A model generated the notes under the pieces. The model did no database searches, was not told the DNA's origin, and saw only the letters and a list, made by a program, of their open reading frames with translations. The position numbers and the translations under genes are program-made. This document shows positions 42,436-52,106 of a stretch of 64,000 nt of DNA, piece by piece (the stretch's first letter is position 1; every line of letters starts with the position of its first letter). This DNA comes from Ligilactobacillus ubinensis (GTDB taxonomy: Bacteria > Bacillota > Bacilli > Lactobacillales > Lactobacillaceae): positions 26,560 to 90,559 of the forward strand of contig NZ_JAIULA010000010.1 in assembly GCF_024160875.1 (NCBI RefSeq), given 5' to 3'.

Positions 42436-44850
42436 TTAAATAAAGTTTCTCGGATCTCTGTCAATAATCAATTTCAATCCTTTTCTTTCATCTTTTTGGC
42501 TATGAATAAGTAGTTTCTGTAAGTACTCATTCAATTTAGGTTCATTTTTATATTTAATTACTAGTTGATAGTAGTAACGATTATTTATCCGCATAATAGA
42601 ACGTGGTGTTGGCCCTAAAATTTGTGCCTCTGCTGTTAAAACTTGCTTTAACTGTTCCGCAATTTGAAAAATCTTTTTGGCAGCCGTTACTTCATCACTA
42701 AAACTCGTCGTAATTTGAATCGTATAATAATATGGCGGATATCCTCCTCGATGGCGCAATCTCATTTCTTTACTAAAATATTGTTCATAGTTTTGTGCTT
42801 GTGCCAATTTAATTGCATAATTATCAGGATTAAATGTTTGAACTAAAACTTCACCCTTTTTTTCTGCTCTCCCTGCTCTCCCACTCACTTGAGTTAATAG
42901 TTGAAATGTCTTCTCACTAGCTCTAAAATCAGGTAACTCAAGTGCTGTATCAGCATTTAAAACTCCTACCAAAGTAACATTTGGAAAATTTAATCCCTTA
43001 GCAATCATTTGTGTTCCTAACAGAATATCCGCTTTTTTTTCGCCAAATTCAGTTAATAAACGCTCATGTGCTCCTTTGCGTCTAGTTGTATCCACATCCA
43101 TTCGTAAAATTCGCGCAGTTGGCAAAAGTTCTTGCAACTCTGTTTCAATTTTTTCTGTTCCTGTTCCATAATATCCAATATGTTTTCCGCGACAACTTGG
43201 ACAACTTTGAGGAATAGCCTCTTCATGACCGCAATAATGACAACGCATGCTTCTTGTATTCATGTGCAAAGTTAACGAAATATCACAGTTAGGACATTTT
43301 AAAACAAATCCACATTCTCGACACATTACAAAAGATGAATAACCACGTCTATTTAACATTAAAACGACTTGCTCTTTTTTGTTTAACCTGTTTTGAATAA
43401 CCTGTAATAAATCACTAGATATATCTGGTGCAGGTGCAAAGCGTGCTTTTTGTCGCATATCAACTAATTTAACTTGTGGAAGTGCATTACCGTTTGCCCG
43501 CTGCGTTAATTGTAACCAACCATACACATTTTTTTGTGCTCTTGCTCGTGTTTCCAAACTTGGAGTTGCACTTCCTAAAATAACTGGGCAATCATGATAC
43601 TTACCTCGCCAAATTGCAACATCGCGCGCATGATAGCGTGGCATGTCTTCTTGTTTATAGCTAGATTCATGTTCTTCATCTACAATAATAATGCCTATAT
43701 TTGTCAATGGCGCAAAAATTGCCGAACGTGTTCCAACAACAACATTAGCTTCCTTGCGTTCGATTCGCCGCCATTCATCATATTTTTCACCCTCAGATAA
43801 TCCACTATGTAGCATTGCAACATCTTGTCCAAAGCGGCTTTTAACAAGTCGGGTTATCTGTGGAGTTAAGGATATTTCTGGGACAAGCATCAGCGCTTGC
43901 TTCCCTTGTTTTAAAGCATAGGCTATCGACTGTAAATATACTTCTGTTTTCCCGCTACCTGTTACACCTTGTAATAAGAATACCCGATGATTATGCTGCA
44001 AAATTTCATCATTAATTTTTTTTGTAGCTTCTTGTTGTTGCGGAAGTAATTTTAGGGGCTTTGTTGCTTTAATATTTACATCCATATATGGATTACGATA
44101 CTTTTCAACTTTTACTTGCCTTAGCCACCCCTTAGTAGCTCCATTTTTAAAATTAACAGCCGTCAACCCTGTTTTTGCTTGTATATCTGCTTGCAAAATT
44201 TCTTTTCCGACAGGTATATTCAATAGATAATTTAGCAAAACTAGCTGTTTGGCTGCTGTTTGACGTAATTTACTTTTTTCTAATTGCAAATCATGGTCAT
44301 CCAAAATACGAATTATAGCTGGTACTTTTTTCACTTGCACTTTATCTTTAACATGCGAAATAATCTCTAACTTGTCTTTTTTACATAACCTTACTAATTC
44401 TGCTCGCAAATTTGAGCATATTTTATCATCATCAAAGTTAATTTCATCTTTATCTTCAAAAAGAGTCAAAACTTCATGTGAAACATCTTGTGTTTTTAAA
44501 CGTAATGTTTTAAGATATTTTGCGCGCATTGCACTAGGTAATAAAGCTTGCAAACAACTTATTTTAAAAGAAAAAGTGTATTTCGCCAACCAATCAGCTA
44601 ATAACATTGCTTCGGTATTTAAAACTGGTGTTATATCTTGAATAGAAAGTATTGGTTTGATTGGTCCAGCAAGTGTCGTCTCTGCTAATATTTTAGTAAT
44701 AAAACCTTGCACGCGCCGATTACCTCGACCGAATCCAACAACAACTCTCATCCCAACCTCAATTTGATTAACAAATTCTGACGGGATTACATATGTATAT
44801 GGTTGATTGGTCTGCATTGTTGCTACATCAACAATAACCTCTGCGTACAT
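42436..44850 (-). CDS. priA: Primosomal protein N' (PriA helicase)
   Basis: An 804-residue helicase that restarts stalled forks. Walker A is LLQGVTGSGKTEVYLQSIAY, with DEEHESSYKQED, GSATPSLETRARA and SGRAGRAEKKGEV after it. Eight zinc-binding Cys follow MCRECGFVLKCPNCD and MRCHYCGHEE with CPSC. Length and order are complete. Between coaBC and fmt. Confidence 0.96.
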   Translation of the reverse strand: MYAEVIVDVATMQTNQPYTYVIPSEFVNQIEVGMRVVVGFGRGNRRVQGFITKILAETTLAGPIKPILSIQDITPVLNTEAMLLADWLAKYTFSFKISCLQALLPSAMRAKYLKTLRLKTQDVSHEVLTLFEDKDEINFDDDKICSNLRAELVRLCKKDKLEIISHVKDKVQVKKVPAIIRILDDHDLQLEKSKLRQTAAKQLVLLNYLLNIPVGKEILQADIQAKTGLTAVNFKNGATKGWLRQVKVEKYRNPYMDVNIKATKPLKLLPQQQEATKKINDEILQHNHRVFLLQGVTGSGKTEVYLQSIAYALKQGKQALMLVPEISLTPQITRLVKSRFGQDVAMLHSGLSEGEKYDEWRRIERKEANVVVGTRSAIFAPLTNIGIIIVDEEHESSYKQEDMPRYHARDVAIWRGKYHDCPVILGSATPSLETRARAQKNVYGWLQLTQRANGNALPQVKLVDMRQKARFAPAPDISSDLLQVIQNRLNKKEQVVLMLNRRGYSSFVMCRECGFVLKCPNCDISLTLHMNTRSMRCHYCGHEEAIPQSCPSCRGKHIGYYGTGTEKIETELQELLPTARILRMDVDTTRRKGAHERLLTEFGEKKADILLGTQMIAKGLNFPNVTLVGVLNADTALELPDFRASEKTFQLLTQVSGRAGRAEKKGEVLVQTFNPDNYAIKLAQAQNYEQYFSKEMRLRHRGGYPPYYYTIQITTSFSDEVTAAKKIFQIAEQLKQVLTAEAQILGPTPRSIMRINNRYYYQLVIKYKNEPKLNEYLQKLLIHSQKDERKGLKLIIDRDPRNFI

Positions 44851-44867
44851 TTTAATTTCCTCGCTCT

Positions 44868-46064
44868 TTAATTTTTAATTTTAAGAATTGTATCAAGAAT
44901 TTTATCTGCTATCTTATCTTTATTCGCTCGTTTCAGCTGAATTGCATCTTGATTAGGCTGTAATAATGTAACTTCATTTTCATCAGTTCCAAAGCCAATA
45001 TCATTTCGCGAAACATCGTTTGCAACCAATAAATCAAGATTTTTTGCTAACATTTTTTTAGATGCATTAGCTATTAAATTCTCTGTTTCAGCTGCAAAGC
45101 CTACCAAAATTTGCTTTCCCTTTAACTTACCTAAACTTTTTAAAATATCTTCATTTTTTACTAAATCAACTAGCCAATGGTCATTATCCTTTTTTACTTT
45201 CTGCTTTGCAGGATTAGCAACACGATAATCAGAAACTGCTGCTGCCATAATCATTATATCTGCTTTTTCAAAAGCTATTTTTACAGTAGTTGCCATATCA
45301 GCGGTTGTTATTACTTTTTTAACTTCTATTCCTACTGGTGGACTTAGCTTAGTTACTCCAGAAATCAAAGTAACATTAGCTCCTCTTTTTTGAGCCACTT
45401 TAGCTAAAGCATATCCCATTTTTCCACTTGATCTATTCGTCAAATAACGCACTGGATCTAAGTTTTCTTGTGTACCTCCAGCCGTTATAACAATATTCTT
45501 ATTTAGAAAATCCTGTTGTATCTTAAAACTAGCTTGCAACCACTCATATATTTCTTCAGGTTCTGGCATTCTACCTTTACCACTATATCCCTCTGCCAAA
45601 AAGCCTGTAGCCGGTTCTAGAATATGTACTCCATCGGCTACAAGTTGCTTTAAGTTACGAATAGTTGCTTTATTTAGTAGCATCTTTTCATTCATTGCAG
45701 GAACTACAAATTTAGGTGTATCAGTTGCTAATAAAGCCGTTGAAACAATATCATCCGCAATTCCATGTGTCATTTTAGCAACTATATTTGCAGTTGCTGG
45801 TACAACAAGTGCAATATCACTCCAATCTGCTAAAGCAATATGTGGTACAAATTCATTGTCGTTAACATTGAAAACATCCGTATATACATCATGTTTTGTC
45901 AAAGTTGCAAAAGTTAAGGGGGTAACAAATTTTTGTGCTCCTTTTGTCATTGCTACTCGAACTAACATACCGTTTTTAATCAATAAACGGACTAAAGATA
46001 CTGCTTTATATGTTGCAATACCACCTGTAATATATACTGCAATGCGTTTTTGTTCCACATTCAA
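44868..46064 (-). CDS. coaBC: Bifunctional phosphopantothenoylcysteine decarboxylase/synthase
   Basis: A 398-residue enzyme for two steps of CoA synthesis. The flavoprotein half has YITGGIATYKAVSLVRLL, ADWSDIALVVPATANIVAKM and FVVPAMNEKML with the catalytic region. The CoaB half starts VITAGGTQENLDPVRYLTNR and has SSGKMGYALAKVAQ and GFAAETEN. It follows rpoZ after a terminator. Confidence 0.95.
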   Translation of the reverse strand: MNVEQKRIAVYITGGIATYKAVSLVRLLIKNGMLVRVAMTKGAQKFVTPLTFATLTKHDVYTDVFNVNDNEFVPHIALADWSDIALVVPATANIVAKMTHGIADDIVSTALLATDTPKFVVPAMNEKMLLNKATIRNLKQLVADGVHILEPATGFLAEGYSGKGRMPEPEEIYEWLQASFKIQQDFLNKNIVITAGGTQENLDPVRYLTNRSSGKMGYALAKVAQKRGANVTLISGVTKLSPPVGIEVKKVITTADMATTVKIAFEKADIMIMAAAVSDYRVANPAKQKVKKDNDHWLVDLVKNEDILKSLGKLKGKQILVGFAAETENLIANASKKMLAKNLDLLVANDVSRNDIGFGTDENEVTLLQPNQDAIQLKRANKDKIADKILDTILKIKN

Positions 46065-46122
46065 CGCCTTCCTTTCAAGTCAATCTTAAATCCATTGTAA
46101 CAATTTTTATTAGATATACCAA

Positions 46123-46180
46123 GCTAAAAAAGCTAAGAAAAAAGGCGCTATCTTGGTGCCACCTTCTTTTCTTAGCTTTA
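46123..46180 (-). terminator. Terminator between rpoZ and coaBC
   Basis: AAAGCTAAGAAAA pairs with the complementary arm TTTTCTTAGCTTT, and GGTGGC/GCGCC adds inner pairing; TTTT follows leftward. Confidence 0.8.
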
Positions 46181-46216
46181 TAGTGTTTATATCACTAAAG
46201 TTGACTTTGCTGATAC

Positions 46217-46411
46217 CTATTCTTTAATCTTTAAATCACCAGCAACAACTTCTTCTAATGCGCGTCCCACACTTTTAACTGATTGATACTTATTCAACAT
46301 AGGCATTTTTCCACTATCCAATTCGTGAGCACGTTTTGAAGCTAACATAATTAACGAGTACCGTGAATCAACACGTTCTAATAAATCATCTACTGACGGA
46401 TATAATATCAT
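46217..46411 (-). CDS. rpoZ: RNA polymerase omega subunit
   Basis: A 64-residue protein: [20 protein letters not shown] then [12 protein letters not shown] are the conserved omega core that latches onto beta-prime. The start overlaps the gmk stop by 4 bp, giving translational coupling. The gmk-rpoZ pair is universal in Firmicutes. Confidence 0.95.
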   Translation of the reverse strand: MILYPSVDDLLERVDSRYSLIMLASKRAHELDSGKMPMLNKYQSVKSVGRALEEVVAGDLKIKE

Positions 46412-47028
46412 TTAAGCACATCTCCTATTTGTTTTTTATAATCTGGCAAGAAACGCTTTACACGCCAACGTTCAGCTCGAATAATTGTTTTGATTTTTTC
46501 AGCCGCTTCAGCAACCTCATCATTTACTACCGCATAATCATAATTCTGCATCATTTCAATTTCGCCAACTGCCTTTTTCATGCGCATATCAATGACCTCT
46601 AAATTATCAGTACCACGATTAACCAAACGTTGACGTAATTCCATCAAATCAGGTGGCGTTAAAAAGATAAATAAGCCATCAGGAACCTTTTCTCTAACTT
46701 GCATTGCACCTCTGACTTCAATCTCTAAGAAAACATCTTTTCCTTCATCTAGCATTTCGTTAACATATTTTAACGGTGTACCATAATAATTGTCAACGTA
46801 TTGCGCATATTCAAGCATGCCGCCTTCTACAATTTCTCTTTCAAATTCTTCCTTGGATACGAAATAATAATCTTTTCCTTCGACTTCTCCTGGACGCTTC
46901 GGTCTAGTGGTCATTGACACTGAATAATCAAATTTGTTGTTATCTTGTGAAAAAATAGCCTTTCTAACTGTTCCCTTACCTACACCTGAAGGACCTGAAA
47001 GTACTATTAACATTCCTCTTTTAGACAT
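46408..47028 (-). CDS. gmk: Guanylate kinase
   Basis: A 206-residue enzyme phosphorylating GMP to [20 protein letters not shown] is the P-loop, and [20 protein letters not shown] and [19 protein letters not shown] form the GMP site. The complete family length is present. It starts the rpoZ-coaBC group, with the divergent RHH gene upstream. Confidence 0.96.
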   Translation of the reverse strand: MSKRGMLIVLSGPSGVGKGTVRKAIFSQDNNKFDYSVSMTTRPKRPGEVEGKDYYFVSKEEFEREIVEGGMLEYAQYVDNYYGTPLKYVNEMLDEGKDVFLEIEVRGAMQVREKVPDGLFIFLTPPDLMELRQRLVNRGTDNLEVIDMRMKKAVGEIEMMQNYDYAVVNDEVAEAAEKIKTIIRAERWRVKRFLPDYKKQIGDVLK

Positions 47029-47181
47029 GCTTGAAAACTCCTCAAATAATAGTTATAACTATTATATTGCACTGATTTTCGCGCTTTTGCAAGCCTTCAT
47101 TTTAAAATCCCATAAAAAATTCATTTTAATGTCGTGTTTTATTTCATTTTCTAAAAAAACACTCAATATTTTTTGCTTTTT

Positions 47182-47200
47182 TGATATCATTATGATATCA
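47182..47200. promoter_or_regulatory. Double palindrome before the RHH-NfeD gene
   Basis: TGATATCA-TTA-TGATATCA: two copies of an 8-bp palindrome with 11 bp between centres, 43 bp before the RHH start. Ribbon-helix-helix dimers commonly bind such adjacent repeats side by side, so this is a likely autoregulatory operator. Confidence 0.6.
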
Positions 47201-47242
47201 TTCAATCAGTTAACTAACTATCTAGAAATAGAGGTGACCAAA

Positions 47243-47584
47243 ATGAATGATACAACTAGTTTTCTATTGCGAATATCCAAGAATCTAAAAAGCCAGCTAG
47301 AATCAATTGCAAAAGATCAGAATCGTAGCTTAAATAGTCTCTTGCAAAATATAATTGAAGACTTTTTATCTAATCGACCAGATTCTGCTACTTCGCTTGA
47401 AAATAGACAATTCATCGGTCAAATAGTTTCAAACACACAAGTTGATTCAAAAAATGGTCTTGTTCAGGTAAATGGCATATTTTATCGGTATCTAATTGAA
47501 AGCAATTTAAGCTTTGATTCTACTAAAAAATATATTGTAATCGAAGCTAACGGAAATATTCTTACTTTACGACCAATTAAATAG
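47243..47584 (+). CDS. Ribbon-helix-helix protein fused to an NfeD-like OB domain
   Basis: From the ATG at 47243, after AGAGGTGACCAAA, the protein has 113 residues. Residues 1-45 fit an Arc-type ribbon-helix-helix (FLLRISKNLKSQLESIAKDQ, NRSLNSLLQNIIEDFL). Residues 55-113 resemble the C-terminal OB fold of NfeD proteins (NGLVQVNGIFYRYLIES, then KKYIVIEANGNILTLRPIK). NfeD usually partners SPFH proteins, and an SPFH gene follows 36 bp later. A DNA-binding NfeD-like protein is unusual: it may regulate the pair or be a hybrid adaptor. The second domain is my reading. Confidence 0.6.
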   Translation: MNDTTSFLLRISKNLKSQLESIAKDQNRSLNSLLQNIIEDFLSNRPDSATSLENRQFIGQIVSNTQVDSKNGLVQVNGIFYRYLIESNLSFDSTKKYIVIEANGNILTLRPIK

Positions 47585-47620
47585 TTCATCAAACTTATTA
47601 AACTATATGGGGGAAATACA

Positions 47621-48436
47621 ATGTTCGGAATCAAAATTGTTCAACAAAATTGTCAAGGCTTAGTCGAAACGCTCGGAAAATACAGTCACAGTATTAATGC
47701 TGGATTGCATTTTTATATTCCACTAATCCAACACATTCAAACTGTAAATCTTGCAATGCGGCCTTTACAGCTTTCACAATACTCTGTTATTACAAAAGAT
47801 AATGCAGATATTAAAGCTAGCGTAACTTTAAACTACCATGTCACAGATGCACAAAAATATGTATATGAAAATACTGATTCAGTAAAATCAATGGCCCAAT
47901 TAGTTCGTGGACATTTACGTGATATTATTGGTAGACTTGAGTTAACTGATGCTCTAGGTTCGACGTCCAAAATTAATGCAGATCTTGCAAGTGCTATCGG
48001 TGATCTAACAAATATTTATGGTATTAATGTTGATCGAGTTAATATTGATGAATTGACACCTTCTACCTCCATTCAAGAAGCTATGGATAAACAACTAACA
48101 GCTGATCGCGAACGGATTGCAACCATTGCGCGAGCTCAAGGTGAAGCCCAGAATATTAAATTAACCACAGATGCACATAATAAGGCTTTAGTGGAAACAG
48201 CTCAAGCCCAAGCTCAAGCAACGAGAACACAAGCTGATGCTGAAAACTATCGAATAAATAAAATACAAGACAGTTTAAAAACAGTTACTGAAAATTACTT
48301 TAAAGATCAAAGTATCCATGCTTTTAGCGAATTAGCTCAATCTAAAACAAATCTGATTGTACTTTCAAAAGATGAAATAACCTCATTAGGTCAAGTTCCT
48401 GTAATTAAGAAAATGCTAGAACAAGAAAATAATTAA
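47621..48436 (+). CDS. SPFH/Band-7 (stomatin-like) protein
   Basis: A 271-residue SPFH protein: GLVETLGKYSHSINAGLHFY, then IPLIQHIQTVNLAMRPL, SVITKDNADIKASVTLNYHV and RGHLRDIIGRLELTDALGS. A Gln/Ala-rich helix (about 170-220) follows. Unlike most stomatins it has no N-terminal membrane helix, so it may attach through another partner or by oligomerising. It is preceded by an NfeD-like protein, the usual partner. SPFH scaffolds organise membrane proteins. Confidence 0.85.
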   Translation: MFGIKIVQQNCQGLVETLGKYSHSINAGLHFYIPLIQHIQTVNLAMRPLQLSQYSVITKDNADIKASVTLNYHVTDAQKYVYENTDSVKSMAQLVRGHLRDIIGRLELTDALGSTSKINADLASAIGDLTNIYGINVDRVNIDELTPSTSIQEAMDKQLTADRERIATIARAQGEAQNIKLTTDAHNKALVETAQAQAQATRTQADAENYRINKIQDSLKTVTENYFKDQSIHAFSELAQSKTNLIVLSKDEITSLGQVPVIKKMLEQENN

Positions 48437-48512
48437 GCTATTCTTACTATTTGTTCCATACATTATGTACTAACTCAAATTTGAATATTATAAAAATCAT
48501 AAAATTATTTCT

Positions 48513-48755
48513 TTACGGCTTAGTTTTATGATTTTTTATCTCATTTTCACGGTTTAACCGTATATAACGAGAAAAAACTAAATCATTATAACTTATTCCA
48601 AATATTTCCTGGATTTTATTTAGTATTTTTGTATTTGGAAAAGTATTTGCATTTTCATAGCTTGACCATGTATCGACGCTAACACCAATCTTTTCAGCTA
48701 CTTCCTTTTGTGTCATACCATATAATACACGCAATGCTTTTAGCGTTAATTTCAT
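48513..48755 (-). CDS. Xre-type regulator
   Basis: An 80-residue helix-turn-helix protein: LKALRVLYGMTQKEVAEKIG then VSVDTWSSYENANTFPNTKI. The start has GGAGGATTATCT upstream. It is divergent from a LexA-like repressor, and the shared gap holds ACGGTTTAACCGT, while another copy lies inside this gene (48549-48561). It may act as the Cro-like partner. No phage genes remain nearby, so this looks like a stand-alone or residual switch. Confidence 0.8.
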   Translation of the reverse strand: MKLTLKALRVLYGMTQKEVAEKIGVSVDTWSSYENANTFPNTKILNKIQEIFGISYNDLVFSRYIRLNRENEIKNHKTKP

Positions 48756-48871
48756 AGATAATCCTCCTTTTTACAAATATGATATAACGGTTTAACCGTA
48801 AAGTCAATGACATATTCAACATAAACCGTAATTAATAACCCTTTTAATTGTATTATTTACGGTTCAATCGT
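48549..48871. promoter_or_regulatory. Operators ACGGTTTAACCGT of the repressor pair
   Basis: Full copies lie at 48549-48561 (inside the Xre gene) and 48787-48799; ACGGTTCAATCGT is at 48859-48871, and a half-site AACCGT at 48824-48829. The 48859 copy fills the spacer of a near-consensus promoter: TTGTAT 48848-48853, 17 bp, TATAAT 48871-48876. Binding there should shut off the LexA-like gene. Confidence 0.75.
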
Positions 48872-48901
48872 ATAATATTCAATTGTAAAGGAGATGAATT
48901 A

Positions 48902-49528
48902 ATGTCTGACTTAGGAAATAAAGAGATAATGTCTGAAAACATTAAATATTATATGAAATCGCGCGGAATTGATCGTAATAAGCTTGTAGCAGATTTAAAT
49001 CTAAAATACACCACAGTTAGTGATTGGATAAATGGCAAAACCTATCCTCGAATTGATAAAATTGAATTACTAGCTAACTATTTCAACATTGAGAAAATAG
49101 ATTTAGTCGAACGTAAACTCCCTAATGTTATTCCTGTAATTAAAACAGTTAAAATCCCATTACTCGGAACGATAGCCTGTGGCGATTCTATATTAGCTGA
49201 AGAAAATATAGATGGTTACATTGATGAACCATCTACTTATTTACCGTCGGGAAAATGTTTTTATTTAAAAGCAGAAGGCTTTTCCATGAAACCCACTATT
49301 CCAAATGGTTCTAAGGTCTTAATTAGACAACAAAATGATGTCGAAGATGGGGAAATTGCGGCAGTTTTATTAATGAATAATAATGAAGCCACGCTTAAAA
49401 GAATTAAAAGATCGAATGGTGTAACTTTTTTGATACCTGATAATTCAGACTATAGCCCAATTATAATAAATGAGGATAATCCCGCAAGAATATTAGGTAA
49501 AGCCATCAGAATCGTTATTGAATTATAA
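48902..49528 (+). CDS. LexA-like S24 repressor (HdiR/CI type)
   Basis: A 208-residue repressor. The Xre domain (about 15-65) includes RNKLVADLNLKYTTVSDWIN. The S24 part has a possible self-cleavage site at Cys93-Gly94 (LGTIACGDSI), the nucleophile Ser128 in EGFSMKPTI and Lys166 in EATLKRI. Self-cleavage after DNA damage would derepress its targets. HdiR of Lactococcus has this architecture. The ATG at 48902 follows AAAGGAGATGAATTA. Confidence 0.85.
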   Translation: MSDLGNKEIMSENIKYYMKSRGIDRNKLVADLNLKYTTVSDWINGKTYPRIDKIELLANYFNIEKIDLVERKLPNVIPVIKTVKIPLLGTIACGDSILAEENIDGYIDEPSTYLPSGKCFYLKAEGFSMKPTIPNGSKVLIRQQNDVEDGEIAAVLLMNNNEATLKRIKRSNGVTFLIPDNSDYSPIIINEDNPARILGKAIRIVIEL

Positions 49529-49565
49529 AACATTCAACTTCAATTACTAATAAATTTACATAAAT

Positions 49566-49600
49566 ATCCGAGTAGTTACAATATATTCTCGGATTTTTTT
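49566..49600 (+). terminator. Terminator after the LexA-like gene
   Basis: ATCCGAG/CTCGGAT hairpin followed by seven T. The rest of the gap from 49529 to 49846 is AT-rich and holds nothing I can support. Confidence 0.8.
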
Positions 49601-49846
49601 ACACCATTACACAATATTTTTTTAGATATATAATTGACTTTATTATTATCTAACTTATACTGATCAAGTTCTGTAACTAATTTCATTTTTTAGCAGTCCA
49701 ATTAAAAAGTTTAAAAAAAAAAGCACCTAGATTAGAAGAATATCCAATCTACAGTTGCTATTTCAACAATATATCAATTACTTGCCTGCTAACTCTAATA
49801 ACTTTCTACTCTTTTACATTGATACTTAAAAATACATTCATTTGCA

Positions 49847-50047
49847 CTAAAGATAAAAATTGAATAAATCTACTACCGTTTTACCTTTAAAGTCTATATC
49901 TTTCTGTCCATTAATCAGAACATTATCCACTCTGTAGTGATCTTGTAAAGCAGGCACCTCAAGTTGTAAATTTGCAACAAATGCTGCTGGATCTTTAAAT
50001 TGCATACTTTTCTTTTCACCATCAGCCGTATAAAATATTTCTAACAT
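49847..50047 (-). CDS. DUF4649-like small protein
   Basis: Starting at the ATG 50047, nine bases after GGAG, the protein has 66 residues: MLEIFYTADGEKKSMQFKDP and VDNVLINGQKDIDFKGKTVV, ending DLFNFYL. This small alpha/beta pattern with an aromatic end resembles the DUF4649 family seen in streptococci and lactobacilli. Function unknown. It is preceded by another small gene on the same strand. Confidence 0.65.
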   Translation of the reverse strand: MLEIFYTADGEKKSMQFKDPAAFVANLQLEVPALQDHYRVDNVLINGQKDIDFKGKTVVDLFNFYL

Positions 50048-50105
50048 ATTCTTCATCTCCTTCTCAAGTAGCAAGCCTTTCTTTAAATAAAACATAGAAA
50101 TTAAC

Positions 50106-50360
50106 TTATAAAAAAATACGATAGTTTCTTTTAGAAATATTGACTACTTCTTTTTGAGTAGCTTTAGACTTTGTACGAAGCAAATTTTTGATCATCTTTT
50201 CAAAACGATCATTACTTATTAGTTTATCTAGCACATTATTATCAATACGAATTTCTAAATTTTCGCGCCTACTAGGAACTGAATATGTTTTTGAATTGCT
50301 ATCACTTGCAATTACATTGTCTAAAACCTGCTTAATAAATTTATTATTGACTTCCACCAT
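50106..50360 (-). CDS. Small unknown basic protein
   Basis: An 84-residue protein from the ATG at 50360 (AAAGGAG eight bases before): MVEVNNKFIKQVLDNVIASD, then SNDRFEKMIKNLLRTKSKAT and a basic end. It is helical and basic, so nucleic-acid contact is possible, but no family is recognised. It lies 58 bp before the DUF4649-like gene. Confidence 0.55.
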   Translation of the reverse strand: MVEVNNKFIKQVLDNVIASDSNSKTYSVPSRRENLEIRIDNNVLDKLISNDRFEKMIKNLLRTKSKATQKEVVNISKRNYRIFL

Positions 50361-50543
50361 ATTTGAAACTCCTTTCATAACTATAATTTAATTCTACAAC
50401 TTTTAACTTATTTTTTCAAAGAATTACAAACCACTGCCTATATTCATATTTCGATTTACTACTTCAATAATACATTTTCTCTGTATTCTATTAGCTTTCT
50501 TTGTAATTGAACATTATCAACTATTTTATAAATAGATAACAAA

Positions 50544-50574
50544 TAAGACTAAAAAGAAAAACTTCTTAGTCTTA
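50544..50574 (-). terminator. Terminator after pepV
   Basis: TAAGACTAA/TTAGTCTTA arms close over about 12 bases, with TTTG leftward. Confidence 0.65.
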
Positions 50575-50595
50575 TCTCTCAATAAATATATCAAA

Positions 50596-51999
50596 TTATT
50601 TTGTTAATTCATAAATTGCTTCAGCATAAATTGCTGCTGCCTTTAGTACATCATCTACCGGAATAAACTCATTTGCTTGATGCATTGTATCCGGAACACC
50701 TGGAAACATTGCTCCAAAAGCAACGCCGCGCTTCATAAGTCGACCATAAGTTCCACCACCAACAACCATTCCTTGGGCTTCTTGACCTGTCTGGCGTTGA
50801 TAAACATCAAGTAATGTTTTAACTAGTGGATCTTTAGGTGAAACGTAATGCGGTACTTGCACTCTACCTTGTTCTAATGAAACATTCATTTTTGAAGTAA
50901 CTTTATCAATACTACTCCTTATATCATTTTCGTCCATTCCCTTTGGAAAACGGAAATTTAACGTAATTGTATTATTAGTTGATTCTTCATCAAAATTGAA
51001 AATCCCAGCGTTCATCGTCAGATCACCCATTATTTCATCACTGAATGCTGCATCCATTTTTTTCATTCTAGAATCAAGATGTAAATAATTTGCCGCAAAA
51101 TCAATAAAATCTTTGGCATCTCCTGCAAATTCATATTTTTGTAAAAATTTAGCTAAATAGGTTCCAGCATTTTCACCATTTTTTGGCTCTTGTGCATGAG
51201 CTGCTTTGCCTATTAATTCAAGCACTATTTTGTCATTTTTAGCATGTATTTCCCCTGAAATTGGATTGCTTTGAATAAATTTATTGAAATCATCTGCAAT
51301 TTCACTATAATTATCTGCAATAATAATTGCTGATGCATCTCGTGGAACCATATTTTCACGTAATCCAGCTTCAAAGTGTAGTAATTTTGTTGGTGCTTTC
51401 TTATTATCTCCTTTAAATTTTACAACAAATGTTACATTTCCCTTTTCTCCATTAATAATTGGAAAAAAAGCATCCGGCGAAAAGCCAAAATCTGGTGCTG
51501 GCATTTTATCAAAATAATGTGTCATTCCACGCCATTGACTTTCCTCGTCTGTTCCAAGGATAAATCTAATTTTTTTGTTAATTGGTAAGCCTAACTCTTT
51601 CACAATTTTAAGTCCATAATAAGCAGCCATGCTAGGTCCTTTATCATCAGATGCACCTCTGGCATACAAGCGACCATCTTTTATTGTTGGTACAAAAGGA
51701 TCCGTATTCCATCCTTTACCTGCAGGCATTACATCGACATGCCCCAAAATAGCAAGTGTCTCATCTCCTTGCCCATACGCTATATGTCCAGCTAATCCAT
51801 CTAATTCTAAAGTTTCAAACCCGTCTCTTTTCCCAATTTCTAAAAAGTTATCAAGTGCTTTTTTGGGGCCTGGCCCTAGTGGTGCACTCTTAGTTGCAAG
51901 TGTTTCATCTCTTACGCTTTGAATTTGTAACATTGATTTCAAATCTCTTAATAAGTCTTCTTTACGTTTTAATACTTCAGTTTGCCAATTAATTATCAT
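50596..51999 (-). CDS. pepV: Dipeptidase PepV
   Basis: A 467-residue M20 zinc peptidase of lactic acid bacteria, cleaving dipeptides in the cytosol. LAILGHVDVMPAGKGWNTDP, YARGASDDKGPSMAAYYGLK and LGTDEESQWRGMTHYF hold the metal ligands His, Asp and Glu-Glu; GVPDTMHQANEFI supplies the last His. The start follows TAGGAGGAATAAGG. Complete length. Confidence 0.95.
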   Translation of the reverse strand: MIINWQTEVLKRKEDLLRDLKSMLQIQSVRDETLATKSAPLGPGPKKALDNFLEIGKRDGFETLELDGLAGHIAYGQGDETLAILGHVDVMPAGKGWNTDPFVPTIKDGRLYARGASDDKGPSMAAYYGLKIVKELGLPINKKIRFILGTDEESQWRGMTHYFDKMPAPDFGFSPDAFFPIINGEKGNVTFVVKFKGDNKKAPTKLLHFEAGLRENMVPRDASAIIIADNYSEIADDFNKFIQSNPISGEIHAKNDKIVLELIGKAAHAQEPKNGENAGTYLAKFLQKYEFAGDAKDFIDFAANYLHLDSRMKKMDAAFSDEIMGDLTMNAGIFNFDEESTNNTITLNFRFPKGMDENDIRSSIDKVTSKMNVSLEQGRVQVPHYVSPKDPLVKTLLDVYQRQTGQEAQGMVVGGGTYGRLMKRGVAFGAMFPGVPDTMHQANEFIPVDDVLKAAAIYAEAIYELTK

Positions 52000-52106
52000 C
52001 CTTATTCCTCCTAAATCACTTTAGTTCATTTTACCATACAAAAAGAATCTTGACTTCTATGATAATGCGTTATAATTTAACTATAATAGAAAGGAAATGC
52101 GTTTTT

